From positions 1,023,086 to 1,087,085 of the forward strand of contig NZ_SJPM01000001.1 of assembly GCF_007859915.1 (NCBI RefSeq): a stretch of 64,000 nt of DNA, written 5' to 3'. Positions within the stretch are counted from its first letter, which is position 1, and every line of letters begins with the position of its first letter. Both the position numbers and the translations under genes were made by a program. This stretch comes from Neorhodopirellula pilleata. GTDB lineage: Bacteria > Planctomycetota > Planctomycetia > Pirellulales > Pirellulaceae. Shown here piece by piece: positions 40,022 through 55,000 of the stretch. Below the pieces are notes generated by a model. The model was given only the letters and a program-made list of their open reading frames with translations. It was not told where the DNA came from and searched no databases.

Positions 40022-43000
40022 ATGACCTCGCGTCAGCGAAACTCGTCGTCTCCCTCGACTTCCCCCGATTCATCGTCTCGTTCGAGCAAACGTCCCGCGA
40101 ACAAACGTTCGACGGGAAGTCGGCATATGCGGCGGCGGAACCTGCTCGAAACGCTCGAAGCCCGGCAATTGCTTGCCGGTCCTCAGTTGATCGGCATTCA
40201 GCCTAACGAAGGCGATTTGATTGACATCCGTGACGATCAAGGGCGGATCGTTAACAATCCCAATCAGGTCTCGGTACTCGACCTATCGCCCCGTTTGATG
40301 ACGTTCCGGTTTGACGACAACCAGCGTCTTGACCCGGCAACCTTGGATGCGGTGCAATTTCTGAGGGCGGGTGATGACGGCGAATTAGGGACCGCTGACG
40401 ACGTCAAAGTCACGCCTGGCGCGGTGACGTTGGGTGACCCTAACGAAAACGAGATCGTGGTCCGGTTTGCCGAGTCGCTCCCGGATGACGAATACCGTAT
40501 CAACATCTTTGGTTTCGATGATCCGAGTGCGGGGATTGTCGGTTTAAGGAACGTCAACGGCGAATTGCTCGAACCTTCGGTGGCGTCACGTCGCGTCGAA
40601 GTCATTGACTTCCGTTTGGACTTGGGTGCGTTGATCGAGGCGGTCGTTCCACAACCGGTCGTTCGCAATGCCGACGGAACGTTGACCCAAAACCGCAACG
40701 AAGTGGTTGTTTACTTCAATGAAGACCCGTTGTTTGTTGAGAACGACAGCACGGGCAATCCGACGGCTCGATCGGCAGAGAATCCGCGTTTCTATCAACT
40801 GATCTTAACCAACGACACCGTCTCGACCCAAGACGATGAGGTTTATGAGCCGGTTCGTGTGGTTTACGACGAAGACACATTCACGGCCCGGTTGTTTTTC
40901 GAAACCGATATCAATGAATTAGAAAACGTTCCTGTCGGTGGCGGGACATTCCGTTTGCGGATCGGCGCAGCGGTTGGGGCGGCGACGGATCTTAAGCTGC
41001 AGCCAAGCGAATTGGTTCCGACCCCATCGGTCGCGGTTGATCTAGACGACTTCGGAACTCGGATGATTTTCCGTTCGAGATTAATCGGTGAAAACCAGCC
41101 AGCTACCGCAGTTGTGTTTGAAAACAGTGGTTTGGGTGGACTGCAATTGTCACTCGTCGGCGGTGAGCTGCGGATCGACTTTGGCGGTGGTGTTCCGTTG
41201 GCCAGTGACATTGAGGCGGCTGTCAATTCGGATCTGCAAGCCAGAAACTTGTTCTCGGTCGAAATCGAAGGTTCGACGACCCAGCCGCTTCCCGGTCGGT
41301 TGGTCGGTGCCGAGCCGTTTGTATTGGTCGGTTTGGGCGATACGTTCACAACGGCTAGCGATCTTGGATTGATCGGAAACACGGGCAGTCTGCAGAGCTT
41401 CTTGATCAGTGAGTCGATCTCGGCTCAAACAACCAGCATTGTGTTGCCCGGTGGCAACGAGGATCCGGGCAGTCGCCAAGTCGATACGGATTTCATTCGG
41501 CATCTCAACCCTGCATTTTTGCCCAACGCCGGTAACGGGATCACTGAAGTCGCCTATAACTTCAGCGGAATCTTGGCGACGGTCGGCGATACCTCATTCA
41601 TTAACCAAATTACCGAACGTCAACAGACTCGGATTCGCGAAGCGTTGGATCTTTGGTCGAATCGAATCGGAGTTCAGTTCCGCGAAACCCAATCGGAAGG
41701 GATCACTTTCGGTGTTGGTGATTCGAATCGCTTAGAGCCACTGGTTGGCACAACGGTTCAAAATTTCGGCGTGCTCGATGCAAGTTTGCGGATCGATCCG
41801 AGTTTCCAAAACTCGGCGATCATCTTCAACAATCAAGTCACCTTCGGAACCGCCTACGCCGAAGACTTCACGCGAAAAGCAGCTGCCGGTATCGGGCTTC
41901 TGTTGGGGCTTGAATTCGCACCTGAATTGCCACCCGAGTCTCTGCTAACAGGGACATCGCAATTCTTGGAGGACACGATCAATCCCACGACGCTCGGTGC
42001 GTTAAACGACCTCGAACCCGTTTTTCCAGGTAACTACGACGTACTGCACGGGCAGTACCTGCACCAGCCCGACAGTGTTGATATCGATTTATTCCGATTC
42101 GAAGTCAGTTTGGACGATGCCGATCGATTGGGAACGTTGACGGTGGAAACGTTTGCCGAACGTTTGGCCGAGTCGAGTTTGCTCGACACGACGATTCGGC
42201 TGTTCGAAGAAGTCACCGCGACCGCCACAACCGATTTCAATCTCGGCCCGAGCCTGCAGGTTGAGTTCTCGGCCGTTGATGCGGGTCGACTCGGCAACGG
42301 GATACGCATCGAGTTTGTCGAGTCCGATCGTGTGGCGGGAGATACGGCAGTTCGCGTCTTGCGTCTCAGTGGCGACAATGGCGAGCCGCTCGATAATGCC
42401 ATTCTGCTGGACATTCCACGTCGAGGCCGGAACATCACCTCGGTCCCGGTAAGTGATTTGATCAACGCGGTCAACTCGGACGCGTTCGCCTCGCAATTGG
42501 TCACCGCTCGCCTGGTAACGGGCACATCGGCAACGGACATTTCGAGTACCAGCGAATTGATTTTGCGTGCCCCGCTGGAATTGACCGGCGGCGGTCTGGT
42601 GCAATTGGCTCGCAACGATGACTACTTCAGTGAAGACTCATTCCTGCGAGCCTCATTGGGTCAAGGTGTTTACTACATCGGAGTGTCGGCCAGTGGGAAC
42701 GACACCTACGATCCCGAAGTTCCCGACAGCGGATTCGGTGGACTGACTCAGGGTAAATACGAAGTTCTGGTGAAGTTCGATCCGAACGTGGACGAGGAGA
42801 ATGTCCTTCGTGATAGGGACGGATTGGGCAACAACTTGCCCGGAACGCCGATCGACGGCGACAACGACGGACGTCCCGGTGGAGTCAACCAATTTTGGTT
42901 CCAAACTCGTCCCGAAGAGCGAATCCTGCAGTTCGATTTGGGGGGATCGGCGATCACGCCGAACCAGACGATTCGGATTGTCAGCGGATCAGGTGTCATT

Positions 43001-46000
43001 CGAACCTATGAGTTTGTACCGGTCGGCGGTGTTCAACGAACGCCGGGTAGTAACGTAGTCATTTACAACGCGACGCTGGGCGCGAGCGCGCCACCGGAAT
43101 CGCTTGCGAGTGCTCTGATCAGTGCGATTCAATTAACCAGTCCGATTACCGGAGTCACGGCGGCACCACTGCCAAACGGTACCGGAAATCAGATTCAGTT
43201 GTTCGGCGAACGTTCGGTCCAGCTATCCAGCAACGCCCGCGGAATGACCGTTCATGGCAAGACCATTTTCGTCGACAAGACCGGACCGACCCAAGCGGCG
43301 GGCAGTTTGTTGTCGCCGATCAACAATATCGCCAGCACCACGGAATTGAGTGCTTTTTCGATCGCCCTACCTGGTGACCAAGTCCGCATCGTGGGTAACG
43401 GAGGTGACGATGGTCGTTTGGAAACCGAGAACGACAACTACAGTTACCAGTTCGGCGTTCGAGAAATCGGCGGAGGCCTGAATGAAGATGGCGCCAACAT
43501 GGAAGTGCCCAAGGGCGTCACGACCATGGTTGACGCCGGTGCGATCTTGAAATTCCGCAGCGCTCGGATCGGAGTCGGTAGCAGTAGTTTGCAAATCGAC
43601 CGGAGCGGATCGTTGTTGCAAATTCTCGGCACACCACGTTTGGTACAACTTTCCACAGGCGATGATCCGAGCTTAGTTGACTTTGATCCGATCACCACCT
43701 TGGTGAGCAATACGGAAGTTACCGGAGGATACCAAGACGGCAGCGTGATTTTGACAAGCATGCGAGATCGTCTCGCCGATTCCGACGCCGCCGGTTCATC
43801 GCCCGTAGCCCGACCGGGTGACTGGGGTGGGATCGTTTATCGTAGTGACTTTGATCGGGTCCAGGGTCGATTCAGCCTCGAAGACGAAGGGATCTTCGTC
43901 GATCGCGTCAATCATGCCGAGTTCCGCTTCGGCGGCGGCAGCAATGTGCTGGTCGATTCCCAACAACAGCTCGTTAATCCGATCACGATGTTCAGTCGTC
44001 GTCCGACGATTTCGTTCAACGAGATCACACGCAGTGCCGATGCGGCGATCAGCGCGTCGCCGGACACGTTCGAGGAAACGACTTTTCAATCCCCGGTTTT
44101 CCAGGCCTCCGGTGCCTTCATCGCGGATTACAGTCGGTCCGGGCCGGACGTGTTCTCCAATACTCTGGTCAATAACAGCATCAATGGAATGTTCATTCGG
44201 ATCGCGACGGGTCAATCGCAACCACCGCGCACATTGACGGTGGCGGGACGATTCGACGACATCGACGTGGTCCACCATTTGGCCGAAAATTTGATCATCG
44301 AGGGAACTCCCGGTGGATCGATCAGTGATGGAATACGCCCCGAACTGGTCAGTTCTTCGGGACAGATCCTCCCCGGCGGAGATCTCGCTGCGGGGGCTTA
44401 TCGTTATAAGATGACTTTCGTTGACGAGTTCGGATTCGAGTCGGAGCCGAGCGATGCCAGCGGCGTCTTTACCGTGCCGTCGACGCTAACGGGTGAAGGT
44501 TCATCGATCGAACTTCGTAACCTGCCGGCGATTGGCGGAGTTAGCAACTTCGTTTCACGCCGGCTTTATCGGTCGATTCCAGGAACGCTTGATGATTTCG
44601 TGTTCATCGCCCGCTTGGACGCGTCGGGGCAGACGTTTGTCGACGACGGTTCGCGTAACTTGACCAACAGCACTCGTCTGGACCCGACGCTAGCCGGTAT
44701 TCGTGGCCGTTTGGATGCTTCGCTGACGATCGATCCAGGTCTAGTCATCAAGCTCAACGGGGCTCGAATCGAACTGGGACACGGCACGCAACTACTGGCC
44801 GAAGGCACCGATCAACTTCCGATCGTGTTGACAAGCTTGTTGGACGACCGGTACGGCTTTGGAGGCACTTTCGACACCAACAACGACGGCGATGTCGCGG
44901 ATCCTCAGCGTGGTAATTGGGCCGGGATCTATGCCGGTCCCGGGGCGCACGTCGGTCTGGATTCGGCGGTCATCGCTTACGGCGGTGGAATCAGCCCGTT
45001 GGCGGGCGGTTTGACAAGAGGCTATGTGCCACTGCAATTGCAACAGGCGACCGGACGAGTCGTCAATACACGGTTTGAATTCAATCAGTCCGGCCAAGCT
45101 GGTGCCGGTCCGATCGGCAGGTTCGGTAGTCCCGGTGTTACGCCGTCGGTGATTCATGTTCGCGGCAGCCAACCGACGATCGTCGGGAACGAGTTTGTCG
45201 ACAACCGCGGAAGTGTGATCGATATCGATAGCAATTCGTTCAATGCGGAACGAATCGTGGACTTGGGTCGCGAGACCGGTGAAATCGATCGCTTGATCGA
45301 TCTGGACGACAACTTCGGGCCATTGATCCGTGACAACTCCTACCGGATCGTAGCCAGCCAGGCTGCCGCTCAACAGCAATTCAGTGGAATGGAAATCCGT
45401 GGCGGACAACTGACCACCGAAAGCATTTGGGATGACACCGACATCGTACACATGCTGTTCGATTCGATCACCGTTGGTAACTTCCATTCCTCCGGTGGTT
45501 TACGATTGATGAGCCGGGCCGAAGAGAGCTTGGTTGTCAAACTGAGCGGTGAGGGCAATGGCTTTAGCCCGACGTTCGGTACCGGTCTGACCGCGACCGG
45601 GACGGTTGGCGACATCGAAAACCGCATCGGCGGCACGGTGCAAGTCATCGGTATGCCAGGCTCGCCGGTAATTTTGACAAGTTTCCAAGATGACACCGTG
45701 GGCGGTGGTTTGGAACTCGATGGAACTCCGTTTACCGATACCAACGGCGATTCGTTTGGATCGCGACCGGAACCGAATGATTGGCGGAGCGTGTTGTTTG
45801 ACCAGCACAGCAATCTGACCAACATGGAGTTCATCCTAGAACGAGAACTCGATTCCGAACGGTCTCCTGGCTTGAACGGCTCGGTCACCAACGCTCAAAC
45901 TCTCGGTCAATTGGCAACCAGTCCGATTACCAGCGATGAACAGCAGCGGCTCGGATTTGAAGTCGAGGGTTTCTTGTCCCAGGCCAACGATGTCGACACC

Positions 46001-49000
46001 TACGCGTTCTTGGCTCAAGCCGGAACTCAAATTTGGATCGATGTCGATGCGACCAGCTTCACCCTTGACACGATCGTGGAAGTGCTGGACCCCGACGGAA
46101 CGGTGGTCGCGCGAAGCAATAATTCTCGTGATGAGGTTGCCGGCACCGCGACGGTGGACGCATTGGACCCGAGCGTCGAGGGATTGGTCGGTTCGCTCAA
46201 ACGAGATCGTGAGTTCGATGATTTCCTCGACTTCAATTCGGTCAATCCACGCGATGCCGGCTTGAGAATGACATTGCCGGGCCCCATCGGTGAAAACTCG
46301 ACTTACTTCGTGCGTATTCGCAGTGCCTCGATGAATCCCGACGACGCCACCGGTGGATTGACAAAGGGCGGTTACCGTTTCCAACTACGTACCCACGAAG
46401 AGCAAGCGTTCTCGGGAAGCATGGTCCGATTCGCCGATATTCGGTATTCCAACCATGGCATTCACGTTCGAGGCGGGATGTCGAATTCACCACTTCTTGG
46501 TGATGCGCAGGAAAACGAACAGTTGGGCGCGTTATCAAGCAACGACTCGCCTGTTACGAGCCTGAACACGCCGGGCCAACGTGCCCAGTACCTCGGCAAT
46601 CTACTACAGAGCCGTGACGGTTCGTTTAGCGTCGGAGGTCAATTAAGCACCTCGGCCGACATCGACTTCTATCAGATCGACGTCAACGGTGCGTTAGGTG
46701 CCACCGGTGGAACCACGGTCGTGTTCGATATCGACTATGCGGACGGATTTAATCGACCAGATACGATGTTGTCTTTGTTCTACGATCCCGACGGCGAACG
46801 TGGACCTCTGCAACCTCGTTTGGTGGCGATCGGAAATGATAGCAACATCTTGGAGGATCAAGGCCTACCCAATGGTGATCCTCTGGATCTACTCAGCCGT
46901 GGTAGTATTGATACCGGTGATGCCTACATCGGTCCGGTAACGCTGCCTGGAGGTAATGGCACTTATTACATCGCGGTTTCCGGTGAAGGTACCGTTCCCG
47001 AAGTCTTAACCGATCCTCTGGTTCGTTTAGAACCAGTCGACTCGGTCATCCGGATCTTTGACGATCAAGTCAATTCGCTGTTGCAAACGACTGCGCTGCC
47101 TCCGCGCGAGGTGGGACCGTTCATCGATACCCAATTGTTGCCGTTCGGTTGGTCGGTTACGACCGACCTAGCATTGAACATTGGTCACAACCTACGACAA
47201 ACCTTCAACGGTTCTCGGCCGATCGATTTATACCCCAGCAGTATTCAAGTCGAAACGGAGTCAAACGATTCGTTCCTGACTGCGGATTCCCTCGAAACGG
47301 TCGCTGGTTGGAGTTTGAACGACGATCCGAATGTTGGAAACAATTTTGGAACCAACACGTCGCAACTTTTCCCTCACACGAAAGTGCTCGGCCAAACATT
47401 CAATGAGGTCGTCGACGTTTTCCAATTTGACGTGACGGAAGTCAACTCGACCGTCATCCTGGATATCGACGAGGGCTTCAACCCGTCTCTTTTCACATCG
47501 AATCCGGGGCTTGCAGGAATCAATGTGGGGAACCGGGACATCTCTACGTTGGCGACCGATAGCGTCAATTTGAAACTGCAATTGTTCGATGTGTTTGGAA
47601 ACCTCCTTGCAACGAGCAGCCTCGCACCCGCCGATGACGGCGCCTTGGGCAGTACCGCGAATCCACTGAGTTTGTTCTCCGAAGACCCCTTCATTCAAAC
47701 GACCTTGCAGCCAGGGCAGTACTTCGTTGCCGTCTCGCCTGAAGCAACCACTTACGATCCAGTTACGGGCGTTTTCACGCTTCCTGTCGCCAATCGACCC
47801 CGCAGCGGAACGTATGAACTGAATGTCTCGGTCGAACAACATGCGGTCATTGGTGGTGACCCGAACAACGAATCGTTGTATTTCGATCGTTCAGAGTTCC
47901 GGGGTGACTTGGACAGCGAATCGTTTGATTTGGTCGGGTATACCGACGCGGACCAACCGATGCTTTATTTCGACTACCTGCTTCGTGATGTCGGCAACGA
48001 TGCCGTACGCGTGACCGTACGCAGTGATCAACAACCCAATGCCGTAGTCGTGATCGGCAACACCGAAGGCGTCCTTGGCGCTGATCCGGGTACCCCGTTG
48101 TTACAACGCAATGGAATCGGTTCTTGGTTCCAAGCCCGCATTGACTTGGGTGCGTTCGCGGGCGATACCGGCGTCACCGTGCAATTCCAGTACGACACCG
48201 ATTTCTTCGCAGGCGAAGGCCCGACGCTTGAGGGCAACGGTCTGTACATCGATAATTTCATCGTCGGTTTCGCCGAACGCGGCGAGCTGGTTACCGGTGC
48301 GCCTTCGGCACGACTCGGATTTACCGGGCAATCGCAAACGGTCACTGGGGAATACCAACTCGAAATTCGTTCCGGACAAGCTTACCGGGATACCGGGCTG
48401 GTCAACGCGGCAGACGTTTCGACGACGTTCGACACGAATGATCGGTTGTCACGATCGATGACTTTGGTCGCTCCGCTTCCCAATCAGATTGTCGATGGCA
48501 ACACATTCTCGCTTTCGGATAACGTCCGCGAAGTGACTTTCGAATTCAATCGCACTGGCTCGTTCACGGCGGGTAATATTCCGATCGACATCTCGGCCGC
48601 CTTGACGCGAGCAGACGTTGCCGAGGCGATCCAACGAGCGATCAACCTTCCGGCCGTTCAGGCGTTTGTTCAGATTCAAGCGACGGACATTGCCGGACAA
48701 ACGGACGGTTCGAGCCGAGATGTTCGCGTTGCGTTATCGGGAGTAGTTTCCGGCGATTTCATCGCCGTGGATAGTCTTGCCGACGCGCCACAAGCCGATA
48801 GCCCGTTGGCACCGGGCGGGGGTGTCCTTCCCATTGCGGCGATCTACTCGAACATGATCGGCGACGCCAACGTGGTCCGGACCCAGGATCAAGTTATCAT
48901 TGATTCGAACCGGATCAGCGATGTCCACACGATTGGCATCTACAGTGAGCCGGCTGACCGAGATGTCGACCCTCAAGACATTAAGTTCCCGCCTGAAGAC

Positions 49001-52000
49001 GGAGTGGTGCAGGGCAACTTCTTCAATTTCAATACGGGTAACGTCAACGTACCCGAGCGATTCTTGCAACAGCCGCCGATCGGTAATTCAACTCCAGGCG
49101 CCGTTCGCAACTTGCCGACTCTCAATGACTCTGTCATTGGCGGTCTGACTCCGGGAATCTCGATCGTCAACAACACGATCGACAGTGCCGGTTACGCAGG
49201 GATCCGAGTAGAAGGCCAATTGCGGCCGTTCGTTATCGACAGTGGCTTCGTCGCTAACGACTTCATACTCGCTGAAAATTTCGGTGATCAAATTAACGAT
49301 GGGTTAACGATGACGCTCGATGCCTCTGGCACTCGGGTCACGTTCGAATTCGAAGAAATCACCGGTGACGTGACGCCCGCCGGGGGCAGTGGCCAGGCCG
49401 GTGGCGACGGCTACGTGGATGGTCACGTGCCGATTTATTACCGCCGGACGTTCCCCACGGGCTACAACAACCGATCCTACGGATCGACTCGTCACGAAGT
49501 CATGATGGGGATTCAGCAAGCGGTCTTGGGAAGCATTCTGGTCACCAATGATCTTGTGCAACTCGTCAAGCCGACGATCGGACCATCGATTCAGTTTGGC
49601 AGCGAATTAGAAGAAAGCCGTTATCTCAGTGAGATCTCTTTCCCCACACCTGCAGTTTACCTCGAGGGCGTAACGGGGGTTTATTTCGATAGTAGGTTCC
49701 AGAAAGTTGGTGGAGGCAATCCGTTTACCGTAGGCCAGGCGGCGATCGGCGAGGCGGCTCAACCGTTCGCCAAAATCGTCAACAACACGATCTACGGTCA
49801 AGACGGTACCGAATCGACCTTCCAGCAAGCCGCGATCACTCAAGGTGCCGACGGCGACGATACGCTTGCCGGAGCGGTGCGCACCCAGGTCGGTCAGGCA
49901 CATGCATCGATTTATACGACGACGGCAACGATCGGAAATGGCAATACTGTCAACGATCCACGACAAGACGCCGATATTTATGAAGTCGAGCTTCGTGTCG
50001 GCGATCGTTTGATCGTGGATATCGATACGATCCCGGGTGCTGGACCTGACACGTTCTTGCAATTGTTTAACGAGAATGGTGTGGTCATCGCATCCAACGC
50101 TCAAGGGTTGGTTCCCGATCACTTGGAGACCAGCACGGATCCGACCACGTTTGACTCGACGATCGGCTCGACGGTCGATCCATTCTTAGACTTCACCGCC
50201 ACCGTGGGCGGAACGTACTACGTCTCGGTTACTTCGCAGGGCAACGAAAGTTTTGATCCTAATTCGATCTCTGGACGCGACCTCGCGACCGGCGGGTTAG
50301 GCGACTATACGATCGCCATCGAGGCCTACGCGGCTCGCCAGTTCGTCTTCAGCATTGATAACGACATCGAAACCCGTGGAGGTGGTAACCTTGGTACGAC
50401 CGGTCCCGACCTCGATAATGCATTTTTCACGATCACCCAAGTCGCTGACCGAAACGATCCGCTCGCGGTGCCCGGTACGACCAACACGGTGCGTTTCGAG
50501 TTCAATGTCACGCCTGCTGCTGGTGTGGGGGGCTACACAGCTCAGAACGTAAACGGCCAGACGGTTGTGACGATCAATGTTCAACCGGGCGACGGGCATC
50601 GTGTCCCCGAACTGATGGTCGGCATCGCCGGGGCGATCAATGATTTCATCGTCGGCGGTTTCAGCCTGCTGGGCAATCACGACCGTGGCAACGGCCCGAT
50701 CGATGCTCAGATCGGTGCCGTGAGCGGCCCTATCGATCCGGTTTTGGCAACACCTCTAGGCGGCGTCGCCGGCGATGGGGTGGGTTCGGGTGCCTTTGGT
50801 CCCGTTCCACCGCCTTACGCGGGCTTACTTGGTGGCGGTGTCGATTACCAATACGGATTCGGTCACGATCGTTTGGTTTCGGTCGGTAGCACGTTCAACG
50901 GAACGACCGAAATGTATCTTTTGATCGAGAACGCCGCAAAGATGGAAGTCTCGGGACTCCCATTCCATCTCGATCCACTCCCCGGACGCAACACCGATCA
51001 GTTACTTCCCGAACACGGCGTCCTCATGGCCGGCGGTAGCAGCGGGGTGATCTTCAACAACGTATTCTCGAATCTGCATATCAGTGTGGACAACGAGGAA
51101 ACTCGGCGACTCGGATTCAACACCGTAGGTCCCGACCTTCACCCCAAGAAGGGCGAAGTGGTCGTTACCAGCAACGCGTTCCAGCACGATCAACCGGCAA
51201 ACAATCGTTTCCGTGACAATATCAATTCGATCAACAACGGAACCGGAATCGTTCAAGACCCGAGCAATGTCAATGGTGGCACCGACGACTTCAACGTGAC
51301 CCTTGGTGGTAATGATCCGTTATTTGTTCATGCGGCGGGCGACAATTTCTTGCCCGCGCTTCGGGCTGAAATTATCGACACGGGCATCACTTCGGTCCTC
51401 GAACGCGATCGATTCGGTGCGGTCAAACAGAGTGTCGGGCTGCCGATCAACAATGTTTTGGCACCACGTCGTGACGGTATCGGTGTCTTGCGTGCGGACA
51501 ATGACGCGGTCGCGCCTCCGAGCGGTTTGGGTGGGTCACTGTTCTTGGATCTAGGCGCCAATGAACGTGCCGACTTCAACGGACCGGTCGCGATCATTCT
51601 GAATCCACTCGATAACGATCCGGCAGGATTGGATGCTGACGGCAACGACACGTTCATCGATCGACCGGTCGGAGGTTTGAGTGAGTTCATCATTCAGCTT
51701 CGTGACACCGGCGATTCCGCCGACCCGTTCACGGGCGTCGGATTGGATGGGGATACCGTGATCGTTTCGGAACTTCCAGGACTTAGAAAATCGGGCGACA
51801 ACGTCACCGTATTCGAGAACGATCGCTTGTTGGTCGAAGGGATCGACTATCGCATCCGTTTCGACGAAGTCTCCAACAATTTGTTCATCACACCGATCGC
51901 CGGCATTTGGCGAAACGATCGGTCGTACCGAATCATGTTGAACAACCGTGACCGAAACGTGTTGATCGCTCCGTCGCCGGACGACGTTGAAGACGGTGAT

Positions 52001-55000
52001 CAAATTCGAATCACCGATTCGGACGGCGGAACCGTCGTGTTCGAGTTCGAAACAGGTTACCAGTTGTCGTTGCCTGAGCCGTTAACACTCGTCGTACCTG
52101 AATTGGGAACAGACGTCGGCGGGATCCGCGATGGAGACATCTTCCAAGTCGCCAATGGAACCAACAATCCTGTTGTCTTTGAGTTTGACGTCGACGGTGT
52201 TCGTTTGCCGGGATCGATTCCGATCACGCTGCCGTCCGGTCCCACGCCGATCGATGCGATGGACAAGGACGATTTCCTGCGAGGGATTGCCGAGAGCATT
52301 CGAGAGGCGTTGATTTCACCTCGGACCGATTCGTTGGGAAATCAGTTGCCCGCCCCGTTCGACTTCGATGTTAAGGTCGTTCGCGAACCCGAACTGCCGG
52401 GCGACAACAGCGAACCAGATCCGGTCGTGAGTTACCGCGTCGTTCTGGGAGCCGAACCAGGAACGACAGTGAATACATCAGCGGGCGGTTTGCAACAACT
52501 TGCACGCACGTTGGCCCTGAGCGTTCCGACCGTAGGCGGGGGTGCCGGCGGTATTCAAGACGGCGAAACGTTTACGATCTCGGACGGATCGATCACACGG
52601 ACGTTCGAGTTTGACGCCGATGACACCATGAACGATCCCAATGCCATCCGGATTGAGGTGGCAAGTCTGTTGGTGACTCGTAGTGGTCTGGAGATTGCCG
52701 ATTCGATCGCTCAAGCGATCATTGATTCCCCACTGTCGCTTACGCCTAGCGTGAACGGAACTTTCGTTGCCTTGAATCTACCGGCCAACGGCGTCGTGAC
52801 GACCTCGCCGGGACAAACCCGCGTCGTGGGCTTGAGCCGACCGGTTAACGATGGCGACATCATTCGAATCAGTCGCCAAGCCGAAGCGTCCTCCCAGGCG
52901 ATCGAAATCAACGGTTTCTTCCCGAGTGGATTGCCGGTTGATAATTCACCTGTTGATTTGGACGACGTCACCTTTACGGTTGAGTTGCAAGAGGGCAACA
53001 ACGTTGCCCAGCAGTTCGTGTTTGAATTCGACAGCAGTGGCGAGGTGCCACCGGTGGTCGGCATCGGAAACACGGCAATCGACGTGACCGAACTGATCAC
53101 GCCCGAAGGTGGCACACCAACTCTGTTCTACGTTTCGACCGACGAATTGACCCGTCGGATCGCGGCGGCCTTGGTAGCCAAGGGAATCGATTTGAGTCCG
53201 ATTCCACAAGACGAATTCGTCTTCATTACGGTTCCTGACGGCCAGACTTTAACCCTCGATTCGGACTTCTTAGGAATCGGTTTGACTGACGAAGCCCAGT
53301 TCATTCCGCGTCAAACGCTGGAGTTCCATCTCCGTAGCGACGTGGACCCGACAGGCGCGGATGTCACACCGGGGCACATTCCGGTGGTCTACGACTTGAC
53401 CGACACTTCCGTCGAACTGGCCGAACGCGTCAGTGCGATCTTGAACGCGACTGCGGTCAGCCAGAACGAACAGGAACTCGCCGGTTTGTTGCAACAAATT
53501 GCGACCGCCGAGGCCGCTAGCGAGGATGCTCAGGGCGTCACCAATAGCGAGTTGTTCCAACAAGCTCTCGCCCAAATCTTCGCCGGACGTGAAATCCCGA
53601 CCGATCCGATTACCGATGAAGTCATATCGCTGTTGCCCGGCCTATTGAATACCAGCGAACGAACCGCTCCGGGACAGATCTCGGTTGCCGTTGATACCAC
53701 CAATCCGGTGCTGTTGACCGTTACCGACACCAGTTCTTTGGTCGTGCAAGGCGAACCAGGAGTGAGCGGAGGCAGCACTGTTCAAGTCCTCGGCCCGTTG
53801 TTGTTGAACATCCCGACCCTTGGCGGCGTGAGCGTCATCAACGGAAGTATCTTGGTTCTGACCGATGACGACGGCAATGATGTGGTCTTCCAGTTCTCGT
53901 TGGCCAACGCACCGTTCAACAACATCCGTCTTGGTGCCAACGTCATTACGTATAGCACCAATGATACGCCGGATGTCTTGGCAACTGCTTTAGCAGCGTC
54001 GATCAACGCGTCGACCGCCGGATTGCCTGCGACGGTCGTCAACGGAACCCAAGTTTCGCTCGGCCGCATCGATCGAACTCGCGTCAGCAACACGGGTCTA
54101 CCCGGATTCGCCGGAGCCAGCGCGATCGGCATTCAGACCGGTATTGTCAGTGATGGCGAGATATTACGAATTCGCCAAGGCGACATCTCGGTGTCCTACG
54201 AGTTCGATTCGGTCGAGAACGGTGGCGGTGTTCAACCTGGCAACGTTCAGGTTTCTTTCCAACCGAACAGTTCGCCCGGCGATATCGCCGAAAGCTTGGC
54301 GGCGGCGATTCGTAACAATCCCGGCGGTCTACGATTCACTCCCGGTCCCAACGGCGAGGTTTTCCCGATCGCCGAAACCGACGAGAATGGCGTCTTGACC
54401 GGCGGTGTCATTTTGAACGATCTTCCCGGAACACAAGTCGACATCTCGGCAGCGCCGACGCTCAACGTTACCGGTGTTCCCGGCGGTGCGATTCCGATCA
54501 CGATCTCGCCTCTGTTCAGTTCGGAGGCGATTAAACAAGTGCTCCTGCGAGCTTTGAATAACGTTAATCGCCGTGGCGAAGATCCGACGACGACGATTTT
54601 CGCCGAAGACCGCGGTGGCAATTCCTTGTTCCTCAACAATGCTCAGATTGTGGAAGGTCCGATCGACAACTTCCTTTTGCCCGCGATCAAAGATAAAGTC
54701 GGCAACAATTTGGAAGCCAATCGCGACGATCAGACAACTCAGTTTACGATCAACCTGTCCGACATCGCGTTGGATTTCGGCGATGCACCCGACCCGGTTG
54801 GACTGATTCCCGGACGTTATCCGACTCGCTTGCGAGATAACGGAGCGAGACACGTTGTTGGTTCAGGTCCACTGCTGGGACGTAGCGTCGACTCGGAACT
54901 CGATGCTCTGTCGGTTCAAACCGCCGACGGGGACGACTTAACCATCGTCGTCGGTGGTGGCGGAGGGTTGTTCGCCAATCGTTTGGAAAATGGCGTTGTT

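Noticed and set aside
41579..41935. Active metalloprotease in the first giant
   Set aside because: The zinc ligands and catalytic Glu are all replaced, so only a pseudo-peptidase region can be claimed.
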